From assembly GCA_963457665.1 (NCBI GenBank), contig OY735212.1:9431683-9495682 (forward strand): a stretch of 64,000 bases of DNA. The letters are read 5' to 3'. This DNA is from Thysanoteuthis rhombus. Lineage: Eukaryota > Mollusca > Cephalopoda > Oegopsida > Thysanoteuthidae. Numbering within the stretch: position 1 is the first letter of the stretch; the number at the start of each line of letters is the position of its first letter. Both the position numbers and the translations under genes were made by a program. Positions 12,216 through 23,590 of the stretch are shown in pieces. The notes below the pieces were generated by a model. That model saw only the letters and a program-made list of their open reading frames with translations. It was not told where the DNA came from and ran no database searches.

Positions 12216-12530
12216 TCATGTTTCAGCTCCATGAGTGACTATGGAGAGGTTTGGTTGTGTATCCGTCTTTATAAAACTTGCATAATTTTCTTCTTCCTGA
12301 AGGTTGAGCATCCTCTACCGAAAGCGTGCCAACATACCATAGCTCTTCTCCTGATTTCTTCTTATTTTGAGCATTTCATGAATATTTGTTGACATTGGTA
12401 GACATTGTGGTCTACTTGGTCCAGTTCTCCGTGTTGGATTTTGATGGTTGTGTCTCTGTCATCAATATATCTGTTGTACATTACAATTGCTTTCTTTCTG
12501 GCTCTTTTCGTTGTTGATGTCAATAAACAC
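12215..12530 (-). pseudogene. RTE-like LINE fragment, post-catalytic C-terminal region
   Basis: Read on the minus strand this gives, with frameshifts, the region after the RT active site: a VDH-Y motif, an EEI-RR block, a W-AFGRG-STF-KKKI block and a THGAE-W motif beside the (TA)n array. The same order appears in the fragments at 16738-17430 and 22893-23590. It has stops and frame changes and is dead. The 3' end of the element is missing, because the match stops at the microsatellite. Confidence 0.7.
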
Positions 12531-12879
12531 GTCTGGCTGCTGCAAGGTCAAACTCCATTCTGACTGAACATTAACACTGCAACTTTTGTATTGCATGTAT
12601 TCCATAGATCGTGTGTTTGTATAATTGAAGACCTTTCTTTGTCAATACTAGGCAAAAGGAGATGTTGATATTCCGTCATCCAAACGAGCAGCTCGAAACT
12701 GAGAGCAGAGGTCGATACCTAACTATGGTTTACTACAATCATTTCGAAGTAGACTATAATCTCAGTCAGCCAGTTCAACCCTCATGGCCTTGTGTTCTAC
12801 TTCAACTATGGAAATGGAAGCCACACTGTGAAAAGAATTGTTGACAATCCAGTCCTGTTGACAATTGCATCTTTATGGG

Positions 12880-13260
12880 AAAACATCAAATCATCAACCA
12901 AATCTGTCAACATAAGTTTCTTCAGTTTTTGAGGCTGGCTAGCTGGCTGGCCGGCTTACTGGCTGACTATGTTCGTATCGCGCTTGCAGGTCGCACCTAT
13001 GGTGCAAGAGGGCTGAACGTTCACAAACTTTCTCCTTGTCATGTCTAAAGAGAAAAAAGCGTTCCCCCTTTTCAAATTCCCACCTAAATAGATTTTCTGA
13101 GAGCAGTTCAGTTTCAGTTCATCCTAATTCAGTGTCCTTGTTCTGACATTGATCACCGCCAACACAACATGCTACCAAAAAGACATTGTTCACAAGACGT
13201 TTTTTTTAAATTATTGACTAACCAGTCCTGTTTGTCTCTTTCACCACAAGAGAGGCTACT
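12880..13260 (-). repeat. dispersed repeat family A, near full-length
   Basis: On the minus strand it starts with the CAGGACTGGTTAGTCA block, passes through a GGTAGCATGTTGTGTTGG block, and ends with AAACTTATGTTGACAG and a mutated GGTTGATGATTT. It aligns with 40055-40470 over most of its length, including the ATGCTAC-AAAAAG and CTAACCAG-CCTGTTT blocks. Confidence 0.7.
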
Positions 13261-13447
13261 CATTACGAAAGTTATGTTCGAAAACACCTTTCCCTTTTTT
13301 ATATGAATATTATATAAACATACATGTATACTTACAAATGGACAAAAAAATGTATGAGCTTATTAATAAGAACACATATTGTGTTTGTGTCCGTGTCTGC
13401 AGTCATAACGAGGGCAGATACAACTATACTTTTATATACACAAGTGC

Positions 13448-13496
13448 ATACGCACACGCACACACACACACACACACATATATACATATATATATG
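13448..13496. repeat. (CA)n-(TA)n microsatellite
   Basis: CA run with CG interruptions followed by a short TA run. Confidence 0.9.
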
Positions 13497-13962
13497 AACT
13501 GTGAATATTTCGACCCCGAGACAACATTCAATTCTTTATTTACTTATGCAAATGGTCTTTTGTTTTCTTACTGAGTAAAACAGGTGCTGATTATCAGATC
13601 CTAATTTATTATCCTCATAATTATCACATTCTGCCAGATTAAAATTGTCGATTTACTGATGTTTTATACTGTCATCATAGGGAACATCATAATTATGCTT
13701 ACACTCGTCCCCTGCCTCGCCTTGAGAATGTTGTTACCTCACTTGTATGTGCAGAGCTTGCTTATGAAGCTGCTTCATAGGTGAATGCGACCGATATGGT
13801 AGCTGCATCAACCTAGTGTTGATCTAATCATTGGGTTAAACGGTCACCAGTTATGCAAAGACCCGAATAACTGATTTAACACCTAATTCCCATATTTGTT
13901 CATCCATGGTCTATATCTGCTCCATTTGTTTCTTTTGACATGACGATAATGTTATCAGGAAA

Positions 13963-13963
<1 letters not shown>

Positions 13964-14027
<64 letters not shown>

Positions 14028-14211
14028 CAAAATGATTATGAATTGCGTTATATTATATTGAAACTCTTATTTGAAATGATCCTCCGTTATTATAAGGTGG
14101 ACGTACCATGTTTATTCTATATACGTTGTGTAGGCCCAGTGATACATTAACCGTGTAAAAACGGATGATCATTTCAAATGAGAGTTTACATATTATATAA
14201 CTCAATTTATG

Positions 14212-14278
<67 letters not shown>
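13964..14278. repeat. two (TA)n arrays flanking a foldback element
   Basis: Arrays at about 13965-14025 and 14213-14278 bracket the inverted-repeat element described separately. Confidence 0.95.
14027..14212. mobile_element. foldback/MITE-like element with ~60-bp inverted arms inside a (TA)n array
   Basis: The left arm (about 14032-14095) contains TTGAAATGATCCTCCGTT, and the right arm (about 14155-14212), reverse-complemented, contains TTGAAATGATCATCCGTT. The pairing extends outward through imperfectly matching AAACTCT, TTATAT and AATTG-like blocks to the (TA)n arrays. The loop is about 60 bp of unique sequence. Insertion into TA and the palindromic form fit a TA-targeting non-autonomous DNA transposon; no transposase is present. 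Confidence 0.7.
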
Positions 14279-14281
<3 letters not shown>

Positions 14282-14496
14282 TGTATGTGTGTGAATACAT
14301 GCTTGAAGGGATTCATTCACATCAATCGAAACGCACGCAGACACATATTCACTTCTGTAAATACATATCAGAGGGACGTAGTGAGTCATTTTCAAGTTTT
14401 AACAGCAGCATCATGCATGTAGCATTGTGACAGAATAGTTTAGTCAATCCATTTACGCATTTATGAACTAAATAATTGATAGATATGAATTGACTG

Positions 14497-15029
<533 letters not shown>

Positions 15030-15030
<1 letters not shown>

Positions 15031-15460
15031 AACGTTAGTGATACGTTTGAGGGAGGCTCTATTCCCTGGAGTGGAAGTGATTCAAGTCACGGTCAAATGA
15101 GAGATGATGACAATCGGCCTTGCCCGAAAAGAATGAGTCAATATCAAGTTTTCCTGAAAAAAGTGGAAAGTTTTTTCTCTGTTGTTCCGCCGTCTCGCTT
15201 CGTTGGGCGTGTCGATACGACTCAGAGATGATGTATGTAGTTATTGTTCGGAACAGCAGGTTTCGGTTATTAAAATAACACACATGCAAACTTGTTAGGT
15301 AGGTAAATCGGGTGCATGATTAATTCTGTATCTTCGTGTTTTCATAAAAGTTGCAGACTCGATGTGTTAGTGGACAACGGACTAATATTGCAGTGTTGCA
15401 AATAACAACCAGAGAATCAGTATGCCAAATTATTACTAGGTAGTAGGTGCTGAGCCAAAA
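15030..15460. other. no recognised feature
   Basis: Less AT-rich than its surroundings but with no convincing reading frame. A minus-strand frame at 15059-15289 (76 codons) has no recognisable domain. Confidence 0.5.
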
Positions 15461-15464
15461 TAGA

Positions 15465-15880
15465 TCTGGTTAGTAACCAAATAGAAACTGTCACATGAAC
15501 AATATCTTTTGGTGGCATGCAGTGTTGTGCGTGATCAATTAGAAAATTTTGGTAAAAAGGGGTGATTAATTAATGAGTCACTTCTTCGCCTTTAGTTGCG
15601 TTGCAATCTCTAAGAAAGTTTCGATTTCCAAACAACGAATGTGAATTCTGCCGGATAGGTTTTAAAGGGACAATTTAGGATAAACTTGCATTGCAAAACA
15701 AATAAACTGTTATTTTTCTGGACATGATAAATAGTAAATGCTTACATTTGCAGCCCTTTAGCTTCATTGGTGCAATTTGCACGCTTGACACATATGTAAA
15801 TAACCATTCAAAACAATTTTAAAACTATGCTGTCAGTTTGGGTGACAGTTTTGTTTGACGGTTTCTAACAAGGCCAGCCC
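15465..15880 (+). repeat. dispersed repeat family A, near full-length
   Basis: Runs from GATCTGGTTAGTAACC, through TAGAAACTGTCACATGA, GGTGGCATGCAGTGTTG and GTGATCAATTAGAAAA, to the 3' end TTTGACGGTTTCTAA at about 15855-15869. It is one of the best-preserved copies in the window and the best one for drawing the family consensus. Confidence 0.75.
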
Positions 15881-15884
15881 TACT

Positions 15885-16735
15885 TACTAGCCACACTTGC
15901 AGTCGCTTATGGTGTCATGTATTAGTGGGGGCCTGTCATGTGTCTGTGCGACCTTCCAAATACGACTGGGACATTTGGGAAAATGGAATATTAACAAATG
16001 ATATGAAAAATAAAAATAAGGAAATCCCCAGATGTGGATTTAGATTATTCTGGAATATCTGACGGTCAAATACTTTCTATTACGGTTGCATTATGAGAAA
16101 TAGCCAATGGAATGTTCAGGACACACAAGAAGCTCAGACAAGATTAACTAGTTTGGAGTGATAAAATGCTATGGGCAATTGAAGATTCACATATGAAGGG
16201 CTAAAAAATCATAGCTTCAGATTCCCTAGGCATGCCTCTTGAATTACTATTGATTTCTGAATTGATAATCTGATATTCGTTAAATCAGTTCATGTGGTAC
16301 GAACATTTTGGAAATCGTACAAATCTAAATATTTTTCTTGTCGTTGGCAAGCCACAATTAGAGCTATAGAAAAGAGTGGTTGAATAAGTGCTTTGGTGAA
16401 TCAGTCATTTAGCCCAAGAAGCAGAAACAGTTATGCACATTGTCAACCTTGGTCTTAGCCTGTCTATCCTGAATGTTAAAATTATAGGACGTAAGAGTTT
16501 ACATATCTAATAAACCTTCCCTGTGATAACATATAACTAAACAAATGAACGCAAAAGTGTCATTTAAAATATGTTTTAATTCTAAATCAATGGTCAACCC
16601 TAATTCATGAAGCACCCAAGGTGGAAAGAAATCATTATTAACGCTACACTGAAGTAAAGCGCCTGTCTCTTTAGAGATAACTCCCATTTGATTTCATGGT
16701 TTCCTCTACATGTCAGCTTAGTGATCCGTACAAGT
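15885..16735. other. no recognised feature
   Basis: Ordinary AT-rich DNA without coding signal or identifiable repeat. Confidence 0.5.
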
Positions 16736-16737
16736 TT

Positions 16738-18050
16738 CATGTCTTTATCTTCATCAGTCTTTATTCATCCTCATCTCTCTATCGTGAGCGTCGCGAAGCC
16801 AGTTCTCTCTGAATATTTTTAATTCGTCTCTCCATCTGGTATTCTGCCTGCCTCGGTTGTGCATGCGATCTCTAGGGATCCATGTTGTGAATCGTGATGT
16901 CTATCGGTTGTCTGCCATTCTATCAACATGACTGACCCAGAGCCACTAAACTTTTCTAGAAGATTCGTTGATGTCTTGGACTCGTGTTTCCTCCCTGATA
17001 TAAAATGGGCCGTCTTGTGATCTCTCCATGTGAGCTAAGGCATGATTTCCTCATGCACACATTGCATGCATCACAATTTCTTGGTCTGTGTCTGGGTTGG
17101 GTTCCATGTTTCAGCTCCATAAGTGACTATTGGGACGATGCATTTTTTGTATACGCTTCTTTTTAAGATTAATGGAATCTTCTTGCTTTTGAAAGTTGAG
17201 CTTGTTCTGTCGCAGGCTTGCCACCCTAGGGTAATTTTTCGCTTGATTTCTCCTTTTGCAGGTTTCATTGATATCTGTTTTCCTCTGTAGATTAAATGGT
17301 CTACTTTCCCCAGTCTTTCATCTTCGATTTTGACAGTTATATTCTTATTCTCGATGTGGTAGTGGCACATAACCTTTTTTTTTTAATGGAATGCATGTGT
17401 AGGCCGACTCTCTTGCTTTCTTCGTTTAGTTTTCTTGGTTTTCGGTCGTTGCTTCCGATGTTTACTTGGTTAAAAACTAGAATGTCTTTGATGGTGTTAC
17501 TTTTGTCAGTTAGGATGCAGTCTATTTCGTTTTTGGGTTCAATATCTGGGCTTGTCCAAGTCTATTTTCTATTTGGTTTCTTTTTACTAAAATTATTCAT
17601 AATTTTGAAGTCGTTCACGGTTGCAAAGTTTACAAGATCTTCACCTCACTCGTTCTGTATTTTTTATCTTAACTCGCCAACCCAACATTTGTTCCCCTGT
17701 CCTACTTCAGCATTGAAGTTTCTTAAGATGACATTGAAGTATCTTTAGTATCTTGCAGTTGAAAGTTCAAGTTATCGTAGAAGTCGTATATTTTCTTTCT
17801 TGGTTGATTGCAAAGTGTGAGCATAGACCTGGAAAACATTCAGTTTGTACCTCTTTGGGAGTTATATGGTTACGCTAACAATGCAGTCTGTGACAGTTTC
17901 GAAATCCATCACATTGTCATTGAGGTTTGTATTGATGTGGAGGTCTATTCCATTTTGTTGTGCTTTCTCTCTTCCGTAGTTGTAAAGAAGATGTTTGCTT
18001 TTCAATTCTATTAGGTTCATATTTTACTAATGCTGATGATGTCCCATTTG
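16738..18050 (-). pseudogene. RTE-like LINE with endonuclease joined to RT C-terminus (internal deletion)
   Basis: Minus strand. The part nearest 18000 encodes the end of an apurinic-type endonuclease: conceptual KNEIDCILTDKSNTIKDIL, then an NQVNIGS block (about 17450-17540). At about 17430 this runs straight into the post-RT region: RVGLHM, VDHLIYRGKQIS, ITLGWQACDRTSSTFKSKKI, and YGAETW at 17105-17125. The RT catalytic core (FADD and flanking motifs) is missing. The 3' end has degraded LTWRDHK-like and ARM-DNR-like blocks and ends at 16738 with the complement of the GACTGATGAAG tail. An intact APE-type element would use target-primed reverse transcription. The centre-deleted structure points to splicing, template switching or recombination. 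A 99-codon open stretch at 17071-17370 survives. Confidence 0.8.
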
Positions 18051-18051
18051 A

Positions 18052-18225
18052 CGTTTTGGCCTCCACCTTAATCATACAGCTTAGAGTTAGTTCAAATAGC
18101 TGTAGGGTGCCCAGAGAAATCGTCCTCATGAAGAGTATTTAACACTCTTTTCTCACACCAGTAATTACACCATAAGCTTTTGGGTGCGAGGCAGACTTAC
18201 TAACCATCTCACTACATTTGTTAGA
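18052..18225 (-). mobile_element. tRNA-derived SINE fragment
   Basis: On the minus strand it contains a tRNA-like head (GATGGTTAGTAAGTCTGCCTC near 18200) and then the body block CTGGGCACCCTACAGCTATT, CTCTAAGCTGT and a GTGGAGG segment. The same order is seen in the SINEs at 22165-22395 and 47480-47730. It abuts the RTE endonuclease remnant and is diverged and truncated. Confidence 0.7.
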
Positions 18226-18572
18226 CTAGCGTAACAATTATTGCAGTGAGGTAGGTGCCTTTATCTCATCTGTAAAGAAGAATGTTCATTTACTCAAATA
18301 AGATTTTTATGTTGATGACATTTGGGCAGAAAACAAAGCATTTGATATTCCGTAGATTCTCATCGTCTTTTATGCCTACAGAATCAAATCAGCGTGGTAT
18401 CAAATTTTACATTGGATTGTATTTTTCTGAATGATATTCCATAGTATCAAGCAAGCTATCGCGTCTGCTAATGAGAAAACGTTATCTTTTTGTTCAAATG
18501 TAGAAATAGTAAAAACAGATAAGTACAGTATCACACAGTACTTATCTTTTAATTTGAAAAAAGGGATCTTGA

Positions 18573-18574
<2 letters not shown>

Positions 18575-18630
<56 letters not shown>

Positions 18631-18665
18631 TGTTTTCGAGTATTGCTTCATCTTTTAATTTTGAG

Positions 18666-18722
<57 letters not shown>

Positions 18723-18730
18723 TACATACG

Positions 18731-18763
<33 letters not shown>

Positions 18764-18770
18764 ACACATA
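18575..18770. repeat. (TA)n, (TA)n and (CA)n arrays with a duplicated flank
   Basis: Arrays at about 18575-18630, 18668-18718 and 18729-18770. The segment after the first array (TGTTTTCGAGTATTGCTTC, 18631 on) recurs after the last as AGTTTTCTTGTATTACTTC (18778 on), so array and flank were duplicated together. Confidence 0.85.
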
Positions 18771-18906
18771 CATAAATAGTTTTCTTGTATTACTTCATCT
18801 TTGGTGATTATGCTCAATTTTTATTATTCCAAAATAAAATGTAAATAGATCGGTAGTTACATACAATTGTGATGTTACTGATATGTTTCACTAAGCCATG
18901 AGATCG

Positions 18907-19548
18907 ACAAGCCAGAGGCAGTTTTGGAGAATGACAACCACAAACTACTCTGGGACTTTGACATCCAAACTGACCACCTCATCCAGGCAAGAAGACCGGA
19001 CTTGGTAATAGTATACAAAAAAAGGAGGGCCTGCCAAATAGTAGACGTTGCTGTACCTGCAGACCATAGAGTAAGAAAGAAGGAGGGTGAAAAAAAGGAA
19101 AAATACCAGGACCTAGCAAGGGAGTTAAGGAAAATGTGGAACATGAAAACCAGGGTAGTACCGGTCATAGTGCGCGCACTAGGAACTGTCCCCAAAACGC
19201 TGAGGGGGAGACTGGAGGAGATCGGGATTAGGGGGAGGAAAGAGACCGTACAGACCACAGCACTACTGGGAACTGCACGGATACTGAGGAAGGTGCTAGA
19301 GATATAAGTACTGCAACGAATAGTAGCTCTGTCATGATATGCGAAAGAGGGAGGAGACGTTAGCTGACGACCTGAGGAGACTTATTGTCACAGCCTTCAG
19401 CGATAACCACTGGGCAACCGGTGTGAAACTGTAAATCGTAGAATTACTGCGACCTATGAGTACTAGGAGAGGAGGGCTGGAGACTTGAGGAGACTTGCTG
19501 TCACTCAAACTCCAGCGGTTACCACCAGGCAACTGGTGTGAGATTCCA

Positions 19549-19609
<61 letters not shown>
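18907..19609 (+). mobile_element. R2-group LINE, copy 2 (3' end only)
   Basis: The match to copy 1 begins abruptly at about 18908 within the CAAGCCAGAGGCAG sequence and continues through the 3' UTR to an (AAT)n tail at about 19548-19609. This is a classic 5' truncation. Identity to copy 1 is about 96% by eye over 630 bp; a 3-bp deletion in the 3' UTR and a few substitutions distinguish the copies. Both 3' UTR hairpins are kept. Confidence 0.9.
18910..19307 (+). pseudogene. R2-like restriction-like endonuclease C-terminus, frame intact
   Basis: About 130 codons without a stop, ending at TAA 19305-19307. The endonuclease would nick the target DNA to prime reverse transcription. Visible: WDFDIQTDHLIQARRPDLVIV (PD motif, near 18957-19010), then IVDVAVPADHR (second acidic residue, near 19039-19068) and KEKYQDLARELRKMW (near 19100). 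This order fits a PD-(D/E)XK-type nuclease. Unlike copy 1 it keeps RPD and has no frameshift in the A-run, so it serves as the reference for reading copy 1's damage. It lacks RT and zinc knuckle through 5' truncation and cannot act alone. No true start codon is needed, since it is the end of a longer protein. Confidence 0.8.
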
Positions 19610-19610
<1 letters not shown>

Positions 19611-19977
19611 AAAATATCATTCAATGTACTAATATTAAATTCAAACTTACTTTATCTATAAATCTACGTAAATCACTATTCTGCAAGTAATACAGCAAGA
19701 TATCAAACTTCAAAATACTGATAAGGCCAGAAAGAACCGCAAGTTAACAGAATCAAACTTGCGCAAACTTGATGAACATAGCAACCCGTTACGAACCCAA
19801 TCCAGACATCTAATTAAACACTAACGCTGAACCTAAGACACATACACAGGGGCAGAAAACACGAAACGAAAACTTCCTAAAACAAGAAGAAACTCAATAA
19901 AACAAAACGAAGCAGTTGTCTGTCGATTGCAATACAGTGTGGAACCGATCAGTAACAACACAATTTGAAATATCCCT

Positions 19978-19978
19978 T

Positions 19979-20066
<88 letters not shown>

Positions 20067-20164
20067 CTGCTTTTTAAAGGTAAAATGTGTGATACTCTTT
20101 TTTTGTGCTTGAGGCGTATAAACACACATATGTTCACATAGTAATTTATACATATATGTATGCA

Positions 20165-20230
<66 letters not shown>
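19978..20230. repeat. (CT)n-(TA)n array and (TA)n-(T)n array
   Basis: CT then TA at 19978-20062, about 105 bp of unique DNA, then TA at 20170-20212 ending in a T-run of about 18. Confidence 0.9.
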
Positions 20231-20639
20231 GAAGGTTTCATTCGTCGTAAACTTCCTGGAGATTGCTCATGTGATAATGTTGATAGGAAAACTTAATTGG
20301 AAGGCGCACTGATCAATGGAAACAGGGTTGTTTCAACGTCATAGTTTAAATTGATAAGGGAGATTGAAAGTTGCCAACTGTGCCAGTTGTAGATGCATAT
20401 TGAAAAAAACAAAACAAACAAACAACAAAAAAATAACTTCCAAGTTTGACCCCTAGTAAGACTTGAATGCTAACTAATGAAATCCAACATTTTTAGTTTA
20501 CTCTCAGAAAAACGTATTTGCTGGCTCTGGCATATTTCTCCCCGTCCGTGAAAGAACAGATTGTTAGATGCACAACAAAGCTACGTCCAATCTGCTTTAG
20601 AAGTCGGATACAGGATGTTTATCAAATAAAGTAACCCTT

Positions 20640-21020
20640 AGAATAAATGGATAAGAACTAAGCCAATGTGACTTTTATTCTATAATATCTGCCACTTAGC
20701 AAAACTTATCTCAGGAACAACAATACTCAGTATTTGAAATGATAGCATAACACGCTAGTCACATTTACCCGTGTTGTGTCAACATCGTCTTTTTCGAATG
20801 TAATGAAACTTTGATACAATGAAACAGGTCCAAACTAGCATGTTAGAAGAGATCACTTTTAACGACTATTGTAAAGTTAGAATTTGTTTGTCATTGTCAT
20901 CACTTTGTGATTGTCTCGTAATTGGTATCTCAAAAATATGTTTTCAGATTTAAAATAGTTAAAATACAAGTTGTCCAAATCACTGTTGCATATTTTTTCA
21001 ACCATCTTGCGAATGAGCGT
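20640..21020 (+). repeat. dispersed repeat family C, copy 1
   Basis: Shares ordered blocks with 45835-46270: CAGTATTTGAAATGAT with a following GCAT/GCAC, then ATGAAACAGGT-C-AAACT-GCAT, then TCACTTT-AAC, then a TTTGTGATT block. Divergent; no coding capacity seen. Confidence 0.5.
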
Positions 21021-21246
21021 CAGCAATCTGTGATGTCACTATGCTATGTTCAATCAGCTTTACAAATCGTATGTAAACGTTGGTCCTACATTGGAGTTGG
21101 ATAATAACAACAGTAATCATATCAATAATCTTCGTGACAACTGTTTATCGTGATAAGTGGAAGACTTACATTGAAAGACAAGATGGATTGATTTATGAAA
21201 TACTACAAACGCTATTGATTAATTGATAGATATATGATATGAACTT

Positions 21247-21261
21247 ACACACACACATATA

Positions 21262-21310
<49 letters not shown>

Positions 21311-21452
21311 GGGGGAAGAGAGAGAGAAAAAGAGAGAGGCGAAGGGAAAGAAAAGGGGAGAAAGATGATGTGATATAGAAACTGAATATATATATTTATA
21401 TACATACATATATAGAGAGAGAGGGAGAGAGAGAGAAAGAGAGAGAGAGAGA
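21247..21452. repeat. (TA)n-(GA)n arrays, two adjacent compound blocks
   Basis: TA then GA at about 21254-21340, and again TATA then GA at about 21409-21452, separated by purine-rich DNA. Confidence 0.9.
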
Positions 21453-21639
21453 TGCATATTTACTTAGCCCAGCTTTGTCGAGGAAAATGTCAAATTGAAG
21501 TAATCAAAAAAGTAGGAAGATTGTTGTCATCCAAATACTGGTGGGGTGGGGGATCTAGAGACCTGTCTAGAATTTTAATATTTAAACCTGCGTAGTTTAC
21601 CTGGATTCTATGATTGACCCCCAACGCTAGCTCATTTTA

Positions 21640-21955
21640 TTCTGAACAAATCGACCATCTACTATGTTGAGGGTGATCAACTAAAAATTTTGAAGGGTGA
21701 ATAACTTATTTCTCTAATGTTTTTTGGGGTAGTAAACACTACAAAAGTCTGAATTAGAAAAAAAGAAACAAGACAAAAAAAAAAATCTATCTCGAGGCTG
21801 GTTCCAGAAAATTGAAAAAACCGTTCTATTTGAAAAAATGACATGCAACTGTTTAAATGTTTAGCCCCCCCCCCACCTATTTGCTGCTAGCCAGACCCAC
21901 TCAAAACCCGGAAAAAAACTATGTTGAGAATTCTGATTGACGGTTTCTAAATGAT
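21640..21955 (+). repeat. dispersed repeat family A
   Basis: Contains GGGTGATCAACTAAAA, the ATAACTTATTTCTCT block, a GTCTGAATTAGAAAAA block and the 3' end ATTGACGGTTTCTAA at about 21929-21943. The middle is diverged, with a C-run near 21866. Confidence 0.65.
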
Positions 21956-22164
21956 ATTACGAAGTTGAAATCAATTAAGTTGAATGTTTGTTTGACGTGA
22001 GGGTCCCCTCTCTGTTTTGGGAAATGTGCTACTTAATTCTAACGGTTGATCTCTGTGTAAAATATTCATCTCTTAAAAGACAACTCCCTATTGGGAGAAT
22101 GAAATCCTGTTTTCCGTTGCATGCGTCAGCTTATTGATCTTTGCAATTTCCAGGTCATGTCATG

Positions 22165-22395
22165 ACCCGGACTTACAAGTCTTTACGACCATCCCTTTAG
22201 CAGGATGCGAGTCCACCAAAAGAATATCTCCACAATAATCTTACAGCTAAGAGTGTATTCAATTAGCAGCTGAGCGCACTGGGAAATGTCCCTAAATACT
22301 TCGCTCATACCAGGAATCAAATCCGGGATCTTCTGCGTGTGAGGCAGACGTGCTGACCATTAGACTTTCTTTCATGTGGACATGGATCATTGGAG
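22165..22395 (-). mobile_element. tRNA-derived SINE
   Basis: On the minus strand: tRNA-like head with TCTAATGGTCAGCACGTCTG (A-box region) and GGATTTGATTCCTGG (B-box; consensus GGTTCRANTCC). A body follows with CCCAGTGCGCTCAGCTGCTA, CTCTTAGCTGTAAGATTA and GTGGACTCGCATCC. RNA polymerase III would transcribe an intact copy and a LINE would mobilise it. The body is shared with the plus-strand SINE at 47480-47730. Confidence 0.85.
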
Positions 22396-22892
22396 ATTAG
22401 ATAAGAAATTCAACAGGTGCAAGCACGTCAGCAAACATAACATCATTTCCACCTAATAACTGATAACATGGCAAAGGACTTCAGGACGTGGGAACAGATG
22501 AATTAGAGAAATGTTTGAAGATAAAGGCAGTGGACAAACATATCAGGTGCTTAAAACGATAACGTACATTCTGTCAATAAAAAGAACGGAAAATGCATCC
22601 AAAGTTTCTTGGCGTAATTTTCAAAATGCTATAATTTCGAAACAATGCAAATATTTCATATATGTTTTATTATGTCGCTGCAAGCATTTACTTTAAAATT
22701 CGAACGCTTTCATCAGAAGAACCATGGCATTTTCAAACAAAAGATGTTTAAGGCCTTCAACTGTAACTGCACGCATTCTAATTTCGACCACATTTCAAAA
22801 ACTACCCAATCAATATGAATCACCAACCCCTTTAATAAATCAATACAAATTTTGTAGATTAAATGGGAATACCTTCTTCGATTTTTTCGCTG

Positions 22893-23590
22893 GTATGAAC
22901 TTCAGCAACAAGAAGATGATGTGCAACAACCACATAAGAGATGAAAACACTAAGATCAAAATTGAGGACATTGAACTGGAGAAAGTAGACCACTACCTCT
23001 AGCGAGGACAACGAATCTCCTGGAGACCCTCAAAAGAAGAAGAAATCAAGCAAAGAATCACACTAGGATGGCAAGCCTTTGGCAGAGTACGCTTAACCTT
23101 CAAAAATAAGAAGATCCAATTAATCTTGAAAAGAAGGGTGTATAATCAATGCATCCTCCCAATAGTCACTTATGGAGCTGAAACATGGAACATAACAAAG
23201 GGATAGATCTACAAATTGAGAACCATGCAATGTGCACATGAATGAATAATGCTGGGCCTCACATGGAGAGACCACAAGACAGAACAGTACATTCGGGAAA
23301 AGACAAGAGTCAGGGACATCAAAGAATCCATTAAAAAGCTCAAATGGTGGAGGGCTGGCCATGTTGCAAGAATGGGGGACAACTGATGGCCATTGCGACT
23401 CAGGACATGGATCCCTCGAGATCATAAGTCGAATTGAAGCCGGCAGAATATTAGATGGAGAGACGAGCTATATAAATTCATAAAGTACTGGCTCTGCAAC
23501 GCCCATAATAGAGAAGTGTGGCAAATCCTTGGGGAAGGTGTATGTCCAACGATGGACGTTGAAAGACTGATGATGATTATTTGCTAAAAG
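22893..23590 (+). pseudogene. RTE-like LINE fragment, C-terminal half of RT protein to 3' tail
   Basis: Reads GMNFSNKKMMCNNHI near 22893, then VDHYL, a stop, ITLGWQAFGR, KNKKIQLILKRRVYNQCILP, YGAETW (about 23170-23190), LTWRDHK, IKKLKWWRAGHVARMGDN and IPRDHK, ending with the 3' tail GACTGATGATGAT at 23567-23580. Four or more in-frame stops and an additional codon break it. The upstream RT core is absent: 5' truncation lies just after the active-site region. Comparison with 37228-38520 shows the missing part. Confidence 0.85.

Noticed and set aside
17296-17748. A 150-codon plus-strand frame
   Set aside because: It is antisense to the RTE endonuclease, whose motifs read on the minus strand.
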